Assembly (NCBI RefSeq): GCF_005049105.1
Contig: NZ_SUKA01000001.1
Location: forward strand, 248,001 to 312,000
Length of the DNA: 64,000 nt
DNA from: Sphingobacterium alkalisoli
GTDB lineage: Bacteria; Bacteroidota; Bacteroidia; Sphingobacteriales; Sphingobacteriaceae
Reading direction: 5' to 3'
Below the pieces are notes generated by a model, which was not told the origin of the DNA, did no database searches, and saw only the letters and a program-made list of their open reading frames with translations. Below are positions 10,801 to 19,816 of the stretch, piece by piece; within the stretch, counting starts at the first letter, position 1; each line of letters starts with the position of its first letter. The translations under genes and the position numbers were made by a program.

Positions 10801-11953
10801 GTTCCAGATTGAACCAAAGCTGACCGTCGTTGTCCCGATAAAGCATATTTAGAATTGGCGATAAACCATGTCTTTGCTTCACCTGTTCAAAGCCGAAATA
10901 CCGCATATTCGGCCGATCAAAATGAATGGCGGATACACCTTTGCCTCCGATAGATAACCATAGTGTGCCTGTTCGATCTTGATAGATACCATTGAAAATA
11001 TTGGACGTATTGTCAAACACGGACGATTGATCAATTGCTTTTAGGGCTCCTGTTGCGGTATACGCAAAGGTAGATACGCCGGAGAATGACAAAATCCAGA
11101 TGTATTTTTTATGCCGATCTTGGATCATGTCATAAAAAAGCTCTTCTTTCCCTGTCCTCCTTTTATTTTTTATGATAACTTCCTGGTACAAGTTCTTTGG
11201 ATCGTCGGGATTGAATAGAAAGAGTCCGTCTCCCCAGGTAGCGATCCAAAGTTGCCCATGATCGTCTTCCAACATTTTGAAAGGGTTGTTTCTTAGTCCT
11301 AGTTGTGGATAGGAAATAAACCTGTTTTTGTTTTTGTCCAATTTGAAAAGCCCTTCGCTCCAGACGCTCATCCACATATTCCCCCGGCGATCCTCAAAAA
11401 TGATACTGACCGTACCCGAAGGGATGGTGTTTTTGTTATTCGGATCGTGTATGTATTTTTTTAAAAGACTAAGATCTGGTCTGTATACATAGATCGCATT
11501 AAGGGTTCCTACCCAAATGTTGGACTCCCCATCAATATGGATGGTCGTAATATTTGCATTTTCCAATGCTCGATCGGGAAAAGGGAGCACTGCATACGAT
11601 CGCTTGTCCATCATATACAATCCATTTTGGGTCGCTAACAGAAGTAAACCTTTTACTTCACTTATCGACGTTATATTTTGATCAGCAATGAGGTTGCCGT
11701 CATTATTTTTTAGTTTGAAATTGAGTACATTAAAAGCATCAAACCGACTAAAACCTTGTGCAGTAGCAAACCAAATAAAGCCATCACTGTCCTGAAAAGT
11801 TCGGTTAACAGTTAACGAAGGTAATTCATGTTCAACGCCGACAGACGTGATTCCAATTTCTTGCGCAAACGAAAAGCAATAAAAAAATAGTATGGAAACT
11901 AAACTTAGGCAGTATGATGCAGCTCTCTTCACAATTATTCCGTTTAAAATCAC
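7883..11953 (-). CDS. Hybrid two-component system regulator (HTCS)
   Basis: This is a one-protein two-component system that senses a ligand in the periplasm and activates transcription in the cytoplasm, as is typical for polysaccharide-utilisation loci. The order is a signal sequence (cleavage near FAQ), two runs of Reg_prop beta-propeller repeats (about 40-700), a Y_Y_Y domain (about 720-790), and a transmembrane helix (about 798-818). Then come a histidine kinase with His847 in NISHELLTP, an ATPase domain with DTGVGIS, a receiver with Asp1153 in ISDIMMPVMDG, and a C-terminal AraC-type helix-turn-helix (about 1250-1350). All key residues are present. A start seven codons later (GTG) is possible. 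It converges on susCD, its likely target. Confidence 0.96.
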   Translation of the reverse strand: MILNGIIVKRAASYCLSLVSILFFYCFSFAQEIGITSVGVEHELPSLTVNRTFQDSDGFIWFATAQGFSRFDAFNVLNFKLKNNDGNLIADQNITSISEVKGLLLLATQNGLYMMDKRSYAVLPFPDRALENANITTIHIDGESNIWVGTLNAIYVYRPDLSLLKKYIHDPNNKNTIPSGTVSIIFEDRRGNMWMSVWSEGLFKLDKNKNRFISYPQLGLRNNPFKMLEDDHGQLWIATWGDGLFLFNPDDPKNLYQEVIIKNKRRTGKEELFYDMIQDRHKKYIWILSFSGVSTFAYTATGALKAIDQSSVFDNTSNIFNGIYQDRTGTLWLSIGGKGVSAIHFDRPNMRYFGFEQVKQRHGLSPILNMLYRDNDGQLWFNLERIGLGKFDPQKNIVYTYSNTSFKDLVAIRAVTSAFEVNNEIWVGSSYEPTISIFQKNDGAILLKRQINLLEGNPQAGIPLFFFADTHHNIWIATTNGILVQGKDDQELFAIQGIQDDITAISEDPDGSIWVATRSKGIYQLNPQKPWKANQRIGKHTPGLLTDHIETMSTDDRGNLWIGTKDARLLCYHIQQKKIDEFANSQLFSKNQLLDVICFDQTIWLSTTRNIYKINPTNKNIIEYTASDGLNVNMFAKRAYAVDRKNKSVYFGGYNGVVHFEHSDFVAEHTPRVIVSDIKINNQSAVLHSQNQKFDFYKQSLVLEPEDQNLEISFTSLEYSHPDKIRYAYKLEGIDKDWVYAPRERHFATYNNLGKGKYRFLIKSTDLNNKWNSAVTEITIKKKPAFYESNLAYLIYTLIVIVLIYYIITFALNRLKLRSDLRIAQIEKEKANELIQTKLSYFTNISHELLTPLTIISCLIDDVQITTKKNLSQYEKMRFNLNRLKRLLQQILDFRRVENKQMELRVNQGIISHFIEELCSVYFSPLAKRKNIHFDFPSHQPELEGYFDADKLDKILFNILSNAFKYTPDAGRVSLSYQSSSENGSTHLIVQIADTGVGISSEEIDRIFIPFYNNKRTTQKESNGIGLALTKELIEIHHGRITVDSVPQKGSCFTIRFPIDKDAYHETELQEVGEQFRSGLSLSSAIGESTDMEFALPDSEKQQLNLLLVEDNEDLRQTVSNVLSKNYNIYQATQGEEALTLLRKHEIDIVISDIMMPVMDGLTLCKTIKKTDEINHIPVILLTAKNSIDDRIECYQAGADGYVSKPFELKVLEARIHSFVINKRTKQLDFKADRQVNISTLNHTPLDEKFLTKMLHIIEEHLSDSKFDVLVLGDKLGLSKSTLYRKMKVLLNLSPSEFIKNIRLKHACQMMDQDKSISVSEVAFATGFSDPRYFATCFKAEFGLTPSEYQKGGSLN

Positions 11954-12055
11954 TTAACTAAAGATACAGATAAGATGTCTTTAGATTATAAATCCTGTCG
12001 TATAATTTGGTAAGATATTAAAGATATCGTATTTGTACAAGTTTGATTTATTTAT

Positions 12056-12102
12056 TGCCTCTTTCTTCCTGTTGGCTTTTAGCTAACGGGAAGAAAGAGG
12101 CA
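12056..12102. repeat. Hairpin in divergent intergenic region
   Basis: An 18-bp inverted repeat (12056-12073 with 12085-12102, one G-T pair, 11-nt loop) lies between the divergent hybrid regulator and the RsmI-like gene. It has no T-tract on either side that would make it a standard terminator for the present genes. Confidence 0.6.
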
Positions 12103-12184
12103 TTGGGCAACAACTAATATCGAATAATGCAGAATGAGCGAAATTATTAAAAACTTCTTGGTTTAATTTTATAGGTTTGCGTAT

Positions 12185-12895
12185 ATGAATGCTGGTAAAC
12201 TTTATTTGATTCCTGTACCGCTTGCGGAAGGTGCTGAGAAATCGTCTTATACGTTCTTGCACCAGGAAATAATCGATACTATTAACGAATATGTAGTGGA
12301 AAATGAGAAAACGGCAAGGCGTTTCTTAAAGTTAGCGGGGTTGAAAATACCCCAAAATCAACTAATTATGCACGACTATGGAAAACATGCCCGTGGTCAA
12401 ATGGATTACGGCGAGGTTTTTGCGAATGTGCTGAAAGGTAAGGATATTGGGCTCATGTCGGAAGCAGGATGTCCCGCTGTGGCAGATCCCGGTTCGGATA
12501 TAGTTCTAGAGGCACATAAAAGAGGCATTCAGGTAATACCCTTGGTTGGACCAAGTTCTATTCTGCTCGCATTAATGGCCTCGGGTTTTAATGGGCAAAA
12601 GTTTACCTTTCAGGGTTATTTACCTATTGACAAGGGAGAGCGCGCCAAGCGGATAAAGGATTTGGAGAATCAAAGTGCTCGGGAAAAGATGACACAGATT
12701 TTTATTGAAACACCTTTTCGGAATAATCAATTGCTCAGTGAATTATTGCGCATTTGTAAACCCTCTACGCTGTTAAGTATATCCAGTAATCTTACCGCTG
12801 CGGACGAACAGATTAAAACCATGTCTATAGCAGCCTGGAAAAAGAAACCGCAGGAATTGCACAAGATTCCCGCAATCTTTTTATTGTTTGTTTAA
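12185..12895 (+). CDS. SAM-dependent methyltransferase, RsmI-like (tetrapyrrole methylase fold)
   Basis: The protein belongs to the tetrapyrrole-methylase fold family that includes RsmI, the 16S rRNA cytidine-1402 2'-O-methyltransferase. Family marks are KLYLIPVPL at the N-terminus, GLMSEAGCPAVADPGSDIV (about 95-113) and IPLVGPSSILLALMASGFNGQKFTFQGYLP (about 118-147). With 236 residues it is shorter than classical RsmI (about 280), matching the compact Bacteroidota homologue that is a paralogue of true RsmI; I therefore give no gene symbol. A TAGGTTTG box at 12172-12179 resembles a Bacteroidota -7 element, but it lies close to the ATG and lacks a matching upstream TTG. Confidence 0.85.
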   Translation: MNAGKLYLIPVPLAEGAEKSSYTFLHQEIIDTINEYVVENEKTARRFLKLAGLKIPQNQLIMHDYGKHARGQMDYGEVFANVLKGKDIGLMSEAGCPAVADPGSDIVLEAHKRGIQVIPLVGPSSILLALMASGFNGQKFTFQGYLPIDKGERAKRIKDLENQSAREKMTQIFIETPFRNNQLLSELLRICKPSTLLSISSNLTAADEQIKTMSIAAWKKKPQELHKIPAIFLLFV

Positions 12896-12987
12896 GTCTG
12901 CGTAAATTTAATCCCTGATGGAAACGCCGCATAGCAAACAGTAGAATGCTAAGCTGGTAGGTCTGTTGTTAAAGTGAAGTGAAACAT

Positions 12988-13476
12988 ATGGAAGAATTAA
13001 TACAGAATAACCCGGACTTAGAGAAGATACTGCCTTATCTCATTATAGGAGCCATAATACAGCTTACATTGTGGCTGTTTTTTGCGAATACGGTGCGGTC
13101 CACACTGAAATTAATACAAAAGGAGAATCTATGCATATTACCGAGCCAGGCATGGTTTTTGGCAGTTCCTTTTTTTAACATCTATTGGAATTTTGAGGTC
13201 GTACGTCGGCTAGCTGATTCACTAAACAATGAATTTTTTGATCGGAAGATTGCCGTTGAAGAGAATCCCACACGTAAGCAGGGCTATATTTTTGCCGTTT
13301 CCTTTTTGGTCGGAAATTTGCCGTTGCCTATCTTTTTGAGATATTTAGCCTCACTGGTTAATTTCATATATCTTATCGTATACTGGGTTAAAATTGCAGA
13401 ATATAAAAAGCTATTGAAAGCACATAATAGGCATACGGATACACTAAGCGATAGCTCAACCGCTAAAATCAACTAA
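12988..13476 (+). CDS. Small integral membrane protein, function unknown
   Basis: I do not recognise a family. The 162-residue protein has a first hydrophobic helix at about 13-34 (LIIGAIIQLTLWLFFANTV), a second near 50-68 (WFLAVPFFNIYWNF) and a paired hydrophobic stretch at about 100-135, then a polar tail. I chose the ATG at 12988 over the GTG three codons earlier because it follows the purine-rich GAAGTGAAAC. The stop codon abuts the ATG of the Nif3-family gene, so the two are probably cotranscribed and translationally coupled. Confidence 0.75.
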   Translation: MEELIQNNPDLEKILPYLIIGAIIQLTLWLFFANTVRSTLKLIQKENLCILPSQAWFLAVPFFNIYWNFEVVRRLADSLNNEFFDRKIAVEENPTRKQGYIFAVSFLVGNLPLPIFLRYLASLVNFIYLIVYWVKIAEYKKLLKAHNRHTDTLSDSSTAKIN

Positions 13477-14574
13477 ATGAAGATAAAAGAACTGACAAAT
13501 TATTTGGAGCGTATTGCCCCCTTGTCTTATCAGGAATCATATGACAATGCTGGACTTATTGTTGGCAATGCGGAAGACGAGATTACAAAGGCACTTATTT
13601 CCTTAGATTGTACGGAGGCTGTCGTCGACGAAGCGATAGCAAAAGGCTGTGATATTATCATATCGCACCACCCTATCGTATTTAAGGGGTTGAAGAAATT
13701 CAATAATCGGAATTACGTGGAACGGACTGTTATCAAGGCGATTAAGAACAACATTGCGTTGTATGCGATACATACCAATTTGGACAATGTCGTGGGAGGT
13801 GTGAGTTCGAAAATTGCAGACAAACTCGGGCTGGAGGCCCAGGCAATTTTAAGTCCTAAATCGGGACTGTTGAAGAAGTTGATCGTATATGTGCCTCGAA
13901 CAGATGTGGAGCCGGTGCGTCAGGCTTTGTTCGATGCAGGAGCTGGTCATATCGGTAATTATGACCAATGCAGCTATAATTCGGCAGGTTATGGTACTTT
14001 TCGTCCGCTAGATGGCACAACGCCTACCATTGGTGAGGTGGGAAGTCAAGAGCGTGTGGAAGAAACCCGAATAGAAGTCGCTTATCCAAGCCACTTAGAG
14101 CGTTCGATTGTGGTGGCGCTACTGTCTGCTCATCCTTATGAAGAGGTTGCATATGACATCATGACGCTGGAAAATACATCGCGTCATATCGGATCAGGAA
14201 TAATTGGAAATTTGCAAACTCCCTTGTCTGAAAAGGACTTTTTGGCGTATTTAAAGGAAAAGCTGAAGCTAAATGTGATTCGATATACACAATTTTTAGG
14301 AAAAGAAATCTCGCGGGTTGCGGTTTGCGGAGGTGCAGGTGGATTTTTGTTGGAACATGCAAAGCGGTCAGGGGCTGATGTTTATGTGACCGCAGATTAT
14401 AAGTACCATGAGTTTTTCGATGCGGAAGGTCAAATCATAGTTGCAGATATCGGACATTTTGAAAGTGAACAATTTACGCAAGAATTATTGTTCGACATAA
14501 TTCGGAAAAAATTTGCTAACTTTGCTGTCTTAATAACGGAAACAGACACAAATCCAATCAAATACTACAGTTAA
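13477..14574 (+). CDS. Nif3-like dinuclear metal-centre protein
   Basis: This is a member of the NIF3/YbgI (GTP cyclohydrolase I type 2) family, hexameric proteins with a two-metal site and no settled physiological role. Metal-ligand regions are visible: ISHHPIVFKG (about 62-71), IHTNLDNV (about 100-107), and near the C-terminus DIGHFESEQF with the conserved His and Glu. The 365-residue length reflects the inserted PII/CutA-like middle domain (about 130-235) found in the long form. It starts directly after the upstream stop, and its own stop overlaps the next ATG by one base, making a tight operon. Confidence 0.93.
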   Translation: MKIKELTNYLERIAPLSYQESYDNAGLIVGNAEDEITKALISLDCTEAVVDEAIAKGCDIIISHHPIVFKGLKKFNNRNYVERTVIKAIKNNIALYAIHTNLDNVVGGVSSKIADKLGLEAQAILSPKSGLLKKLIVYVPRTDVEPVRQALFDAGAGHIGNYDQCSYNSAGYGTFRPLDGTTPTIGEVGSQERVEETRIEVAYPSHLERSIVVALLSAHPYEEVAYDIMTLENTSRHIGSGIIGNLQTPLSEKDFLAYLKEKLKLNVIRYTQFLGKEISRVAVCGGAGGFLLEHAKRSGADVYVTADYKYHEFFDAEGQIIVADIGHFESEQFTQELLFDIIRKKFANFAVLITETDTNPIKYYS

Positions 14575-15308
14575 TGGAACAAACCGTAGAACAAAAATTA
14601 CAAGCATTATGGTCGTTGCAAACGGTCCATACTAAAATAGACAAAATTCGCCAAGTGCGTGGTGAACTTCCTATTGAAGTGGCTGATTTAGAAGATGAAA
14701 TCGCTGGATTAGAAACGCGTCTTGAAAAAATTAGAGTAGATCTTGACGATTTAGAAGATTCAATTGTAAAACGTAAAAACATGATTAAAGACGCACAGTC
14801 TGCCATCAAGAAATACGAAGGTCAATTGAACGAAGTGAAAAACAATCGTGAGTATGATGCTATTTCTAAGGAAATCGAAATTCAAGGTCTTGAAATTCAA
14901 GTTTGCGAAAAACGTATAAAAGAAGCCGAGTTTGAAATCAAAAATAAAACGGAAGGCTACGACAAGACGTTGAGCAACCTGGATTTTAACAAAGCTGAAT
15001 TAGCGGTTAAGCAAAATGAACTGGAAACAATCACTTCTGAAACACAAATTGAAGAAGATGCCTTGTTGACTAAAGCCGAAGATGCAACAAAACACAACGA
15101 AGAGCGTTTGTTGAAAGTGTATAATAGGCTCCGTAATTCTTACCGAAACGGCCTTGCCGTTGTTTCTATCGAGCGTGATAGCTGTTCAGGTTGTCACAAC
15201 AAGATACCACCTCAGTTGCAGTCTGAGATTCGTCAACGCAAAAAAATCATTATTTGCGAGCACTGTGGCCGTGTCTTAGTTGATGAGGAAATCGCTTCTG
15301 AAGATTAA
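14574..15308 (+). CDS. Coiled-coil protein with C-terminal C4 zinc ribbon (CT398/DUF164 type)
   Basis: The first roughly 190 residues are a long charged coiled coil, and the last 45 form a C4 zinc ribbon (CSGCHNKIPP ... ICEHCGRVL). This is the layout of the CT398-like zinc-ribbon family, which is regularly found next to Nif3-like genes in Bacteroidota. A nucleic-acid-related function is presumed for the family, but the exact role is unknown. Its ATG overlaps the stop of the Nif3-family gene by one base. A strong terminator closes the operon. Confidence 0.9.
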   Translation: MEQTVEQKLQALWSLQTVHTKIDKIRQVRGELPIEVADLEDEIAGLETRLEKIRVDLDDLEDSIVKRKNMIKDAQSAIKKYEGQLNEVKNNREYDAISKEIEIQGLEIQVCEKRIKEAEFEIKNKTEGYDKTLSNLDFNKAELAVKQNELETITSETQIEEDALLTKAEDATKHNEERLLKVYNRLRNSYRNGLAVVSIERDSCSGCHNKIPPQLQSEIRQRKKIIICEHCGRVLVDEEIASED

Positions 15309-15330
15309 AAAAATTTTATGTAGAATCATG

Positions 15331-15362
15331 AACGCTGGAATTAATTTCCGGCGTTTTTTTTT
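15331..15362 (+). terminator. Intrinsic terminator after zinc-ribbon gene
   Basis: A 10-bp stem (15331-15340 with 15346-15355, one G-T pair) with a 5-nt loop is followed by a run of nine T. Confidence 0.88.
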
Positions 15363-15387
15363 CTGAAAGGGTCTATTTCTCAAAGGC

Positions 15388-15444
15388 CATCAAGAACTTT
15401 CATGCCTGTTGGCGATCCAATGGATCATGAAAGTTTTGTTGATG
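15388..15444. repeat. Nested palindrome upstream of tricorn-like protease
   Basis: The outer arms 15388-15404 and 15426-15444 pair with a 2-nt bulge. They enclose a perfect small palindrome at 15413-15425 (GATCCA-A-TGGATC). It lies between a terminator and the next gene, with no T-tract. Confidence 0.55.
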
Positions 15445-15528
15445 CCTATATATATGCAACAACTTGGATATAATGGCACTAATTGTTGAAAATCAAATAT
15501 ATTTGCTACTCAATATTCTTATCTCTAT

Positions 15529-18500
15529 ATGTTAAAAAAAATATCCTTCTACTTAGGTGTTGCATTCACTTTTGTTAACCTAAATAATAGCCAGGCGCAA
15601 GAAGAAACCTTATTGTTGCGTAACCCGAGTATAAGTAAGACGCACGTTGCCTTTGTGTATGGAGGTGATATCTGGGTTGCGGATAAAAGTGGACAGCATC
15701 CACGACGACTGACAGTAAACCCAGGCGTAGAACAAAATCCGATTTTTTCTCCCGATGGATCACAAATAGCCTTTACCGGTAATTACGATGGCAATACCGA
15801 TGTTTATGTGGTGCCTGTGAAGGGCGGCGAACCCAAACGCATTACTTTTCACCCCGCTTCGGATGTGATGAGAGGCTGGGTGAATAACAATGAAGTGTAT
15901 TTTACGACTACCCGTGAATTCAACTATTCTTTAGGCGCAAGATTATACAAGACAAGCTTGCAGGGAGAATTAGCTACACCATTACTAATGCCGGAGGCCT
16001 ATCAGGGTAGCCCTTCAGCAGATGGTCGCTATTGGGCTTACATCAAAAATGGAGATCCCACGGAACGGGATCGTGTTGCATTTAAGCGTTATAGAGGCGG
16101 AGGTATGCCTTCCATCTGGATTTTTGATACCAAAACCAAAGACGTGGAAATTGTTCCCGGGGAAAGATGCAATGATGTAAAGCCAATTTGGTTAGGAGGT
16201 AAGGTGTATTTCTTATCCGATAGGGATAAGATTGTTAACATCTTTAGCTATGATGTAAAATCCAAGAAGGTAGAAAAGCTGACAAACTATACCGATTACG
16301 ATGTACGTACCTTGCAGGGTAACGACAACGAGCTAACCTTTGAATATGCAGGACGTATTCATATTTTGGAGGTAAATAGCAAAAGCGTGCATTCATTAGC
16401 TATTGCTGTACATGCCGACGCGTTGTACAAAAGAACACATTATGTAAATCTAAGAGACGATATTAGAGGCTTTAATATTTCACCTACGGGACAAAGAGCA
16501 TTATTTGAAAGCCGTGGTGAAATCATTTCCGTGCCGAAGGAAAAGGGCGATGCCCGGAATATTTCCAACGAAGCAGGGAGCCATGAGCGTTTCCCTGCTT
16601 GGTCACCAAATGGAAAATGGATTTCGTACCTATCCGATAAAAACGGAAAATATGAATTGGTTCTTCGCGACCAGAAGGCGGTCAAAGAAGCGGTTTATAT
16701 TAATTTAGGAGCAGGACCTTTTTATTTTCAGCCCCAATGGTCGCCCGACAGCAAGAAATTATTTTTCAATGATGCCCATCTTAACCTGTACTATGTCGAC
16801 GTGATCAGTAAAAATGTCACCCTAGTGGATTCGGATAAATTAAGCTCTACCTTGGGACGTACCCGTAATCACTTTGAATCGGCCTGGTCCTTTGATTCCA
16901 ATTGGATTGCCTATTCCAAATCTTTGATTAACGGAGTGAGTGCAATTTTTATGTACGACCTGAAAAGTGGAAAAAGCCATCAAATAACAGATGGCATGAG
17001 TCAGGCCGGCAGTCCGACATTCAGTAGAGACGGTAAATATCTTTTCTTTGCGGCGAGTACCAACACGGGACTGACCAATTCGGGCTTACACATGAGTGCT
17101 TATGAGCGGAGTCCTAATTATAGTGTATACGCTTTCATCCTATCAAAAAAGACACCTTCTCTCTTCAAAAACGAAAGTGACGAAGAAACGGTAAAAGAAG
17201 ATAAATTAGAAGAGCCAAAAAAGGCGGATAAAAAAGAGGATCGTAAGAAGAAGGATGACAAAAAGGATGCTGCGGAAGAAAAAGAACCTGTGAAAAAATT
17301 GGAAGTAGATTTTGACGAAATCAACAACCGTATCGTGGCCTTGCCGCTACCAGCAGGTTACTATAGTTTAGATGGCGGTGTAGATAAAATGCTCGTCTAT
17401 CGCCGGGGAGGTACATTAGGTGTATACGATCTGGATAAGCTGGAAAACAAGACTTTGATCGAGAATGTGAGGGGTTTTGAAATAAGTGCTGATGGCAAGC
17501 GGATGATCTATTCGAATGGTAAAGACTATTTTATCGTACCGGCCGGACAGAAGCCTGCTCCAGATAGTGGCAAGTTGAATATAAACGATTTCAAGTACGA
17601 GGTAGACCCTGCCGCGGAATGGAATCAGGTATTTAATGAGGTGTGGTCGCTCCAGAAGGATTTTTTCTATGTAGAGAATATGCACGGTGCCGATTGGACA
17701 GCTATCAAAGGAAAATATGAAAAATTTCTTCCCTATGTCAATCACCGCTCTGATCTAGGTTATCTGCTTAACGAGATGATGGGCGAGATGGTCGTGGGGC
17801 ATAATTACATTTATCCGGGTGATGAGCCTTCTACGCCATCCGTAAGCACAGGTGTATTAGGAGCAGATCTAGAAGCGAGCAATGGCGTGTATAAGATTAA
17901 TAAAATATTCACACGCTTGGACTGGAATCCAGCATTTAAAGCACCTTTAGCAGAACCTGGATTGAATATTAAAGAAGGAAGCTATATTGTTGGTGTGGAT
18001 GGGGTAAAATTGGATGCCTCGGTGAATATTTATAAGTTATTGGAGCAACGGGTAGATAAACAAGTAACGCTCCGAATCAACTCGAAACCATCGTATGATG
18101 GGGGTAAGGATGTCGTGGTGAAGCCAATCTCCTTCGCAGATGAAATTGCTTTGCGAAGGATGGATTGGGTTGAAAATAACAGAAAAAAGGTCGATCAAAT
18201 GAGTAACGGTCAGATTGCTTATGTGTACATGCCCAACACTGGACAGGAGGGATATACCTATTTCAATCGGTATTATTTTGCGCAGATGGACAAAAAGGCC
18301 CTTTTGATGGACGAGAGAAATAATGGAGGCGGCTCGGTAGCCGATTACGTCATTGATCTATTATCCCGTGACCTGATTGCAGGTTGGGGCATCCGTGACG
18401 GTAAAAGTTTTACCACACCGGGAAATGGAATCTACGGTCCTAAAGCCATGATCATTAACGAGAACGCAGGTTCAGGAGGCGATATGATGCCTTATATGTT

Positions 18501-18813
18501 TAGGTTTAAAGGACTAGGCAAATTAGTCGGCCGTACAACCATGGGGATTTTAGTGGGTATTTCGGGGTATCCACCGTTGTTGGATGGCGGACGTATTACG
18601 TCACCTAACTTTGGTGTGTTTGACCTTAACGGTAACTACATCATTGAGAATGAAGGAGTAGCACCTGATATCTTTGTCGAACAGATGCCAAAAGAGCTAT
18701 TAGAAGGCAAGGATCCACAATTGGAGAAAACGGTTCAGCTTCTGTTGGAAGAAATGAAAACGTATCCGTATAAGAAGATTAAAAAACCAGCGGATCCGAT
18801 CCGTGTCAATTAA
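15529..18813 (+). CDS. Secreted tricorn-like S41 serine protease with beta-propeller
   Basis: This is a large periplasmic or exported peptidase of the tricorn type. A signal peptide ends near residue 24 (NSQAQ). WD40/TolB-like propeller repeats follow (about 35-540; FSPDGSQIAFTG, WSPNGKWISYLS), then a lysine/aspartate/glutamate-rich linker (about 545-590). After a second beta region come the tricorn C1 domain (about 700-760), a PDZ domain (about 780-870) and the S41 core. Catalytic candidates are His758 (VGHNY) and Ser982 (NAGSGGD), consistent with the tricorn triad. Length (1094) fits the family. A strong terminator follows. Confidence 0.93.
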   Translation: MLKKISFYLGVAFTFVNLNNSQAQEETLLLRNPSISKTHVAFVYGGDIWVADKSGQHPRRLTVNPGVEQNPIFSPDGSQIAFTGNYDGNTDVYVVPVKGGEPKRITFHPASDVMRGWVNNNEVYFTTTREFNYSLGARLYKTSLQGELATPLLMPEAYQGSPSADGRYWAYIKNGDPTERDRVAFKRYRGGGMPSIWIFDTKTKDVEIVPGERCNDVKPIWLGGKVYFLSDRDKIVNIFSYDVKSKKVEKLTNYTDYDVRTLQGNDNELTFEYAGRIHILEVNSKSVHSLAIAVHADALYKRTHYVNLRDDIRGFNISPTGQRALFESRGEIISVPKEKGDARNISNEAGSHERFPAWSPNGKWISYLSDKNGKYELVLRDQKAVKEAVYINLGAGPFYFQPQWSPDSKKLFFNDAHLNLYYVDVISKNVTLVDSDKLSSTLGRTRNHFESAWSFDSNWIAYSKSLINGVSAIFMYDLKSGKSHQITDGMSQAGSPTFSRDGKYLFFAASTNTGLTNSGLHMSAYERSPNYSVYAFILSKKTPSLFKNESDEETVKEDKLEEPKKADKKEDRKKKDDKKDAAEEKEPVKKLEVDFDEINNRIVALPLPAGYYSLDGGVDKMLVYRRGGTLGVYDLDKLENKTLIENVRGFEISADGKRMIYSNGKDYFIVPAGQKPAPDSGKLNINDFKYEVDPAAEWNQVFNEVWSLQKDFFYVENMHGADWTAIKGKYEKFLPYVNHRSDLGYLLNEMMGEMVVGHNYIYPGDEPSTPSVSTGVLGADLEASNGVYKINKIFTRLDWNPAFKAPLAEPGLNIKEGSYIVGVDGVKLDASVNIYKLLEQRVDKQVTLRINSKPSYDGGKDVVVKPISFADEIALRRMDWVENNRKKVDQMSNGQIAYVYMPNTGQEGYTYFNRYYFAQMDKKALLMDERNNGGGSVADYVIDLLSRDLIAGWGIRDGKSFTTPGNGIYGPKAMIINENAGSGGDMMPYMFRFKGLGKLVGRTTMGILVGISGYPPLLDGGRITSPNFGVFDLNGNYIIENEGVAPDIFVEQMPKELLEGKDPQLEKTVQLLLEEMKTYPYKKIKKPADPIRVN

Positions 18814-18816
18814 AAA

Positions 18817-18852
18817 AAAGCAAAGGGCAAAAAAAATTGCCCTTTGCTTTTT
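18817..18852 (+). terminator. Intrinsic terminator after tricorn-like protease
   Basis: A 14-bp perfect inverted repeat (18817-18830 with 18837-18850) with an A6 loop ends in TTTTTT. Confidence 0.92.
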
Positions 18853-18874
18853 TAATAATACTTACCTTTAACTT

Positions 18875-19816
18875 ATGAATGGATACACAGCATCACCGAA
18901 TTCGCCGGGGAAGTCGCTCCTTATTTTAGTAGTTCTCACTATCGGGCTAAGCATTGCGATGCAGATAATCGTGCTTGCGGGCAAAGTGATCTTTACCGGA
19001 GATTGGGGAAGTATGATTACGGATACCAATTCGATTTATACCGGCAGTAGTAACCTTACTTTTTTGTATCTGTTGCTGGCGAGTAGTTCTGTTGGGACAT
19101 TTCTGTTGCCTGCAATCTTCTTACAAAAAATTGAAAGCTATTATACCTATTTTCCAGTTAGGGAGATTACCAATATAAAAAGCTATATACTAGCTGCAGC
19201 GCTCTTATTTGCTTTTGCTCCTTTGATGCAACTTATTGGAGAATGGAATATGCGTATGCAATTACCTGAGTCGATTAAGGAGGTGGAAAATTGGATGCGT
19301 GTACAGGAAGACAATATGGCGGTGCTCACCCAGAATATTGTCATGGTGGATCGTATTGATCTATTATTGCTCAATATCGTCGTCATGGCAGTTTTACCCG
19401 CTATCGCCGAGGAGTACTTTTTTCGTGGATCGCTTCAGCAGATTTTTCAACGGGTATTCAAAAATCATCACCTAACGGTTTGGATAACAGCTATCATATT
19501 CAGTGCCATTCATGTGCAGTTCTATGGCTTTTTTCCCCGCTTGATATTGGGCGTGTTTTTCGGATATATGCTGGTTTGGTCGCGCAATATCTGGATACCT
19601 ATTATTTGCCACTTTCTCAACAATGCCTCTGTTGCCGTATTAGCCTACGTGTATACGAAACAGGGAAAAACATATGCAGATTTGCAGGTTAGTGAAACCT
19701 ACCCAATAATTGTGTATCTTGGCAGTTTATTAATTACAGCTGTAATAGGCTGGTTTTTTTATAAACATGTACATCAGAATAGGAAGATAAATGGAGAACG
19801 ACTGGACCAAAATTAG
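18875..19816 (+). CDS. CPBP-family intramembrane metalloprotease (Rce1/Abi type)
   Basis: This is a polytopic membrane protein of the CPBP/CAAX-protease family. The signature Glu-Glu-x3-Arg is at 179-184 (AEEYFFRG). A conserved His follows in FSAIHVQFYGF, and a further His/Asn motif in CHFLNNAS; together these give the glutamate and histidine ligands expected of the active site. About eight hydrophobic segments are visible. Substrates are unknown. The gene overlaps the DUF2007 gene by 26 nt, which in turn overlaps cdsA, so the three probably form one operon concerned with the cell envelope. Confidence 0.92.
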   Translation: MNGYTASPNSPGKSLLILVVLTIGLSIAMQIIVLAGKVIFTGDWGSMITDTNSIYTGSSNLTFLYLLLASSSVGTFLLPAIFLQKIESYYTYFPVREITNIKSYILAAALLFAFAPLMQLIGEWNMRMQLPESIKEVENWMRVQEDNMAVLTQNIVMVDRIDLLLLNIVVMAVLPAIAEEYFFRGSLQQIFQRVFKNHHLTVWITAIIFSAIHVQFYGFFPRLILGVFFGYMLVWSRNIWIPIICHFLNNASVAVLAYVYTKQGKTYADLQVSETYPIIVYLGSLLITAVIGWFFYKHVHQNRKINGERLDQN

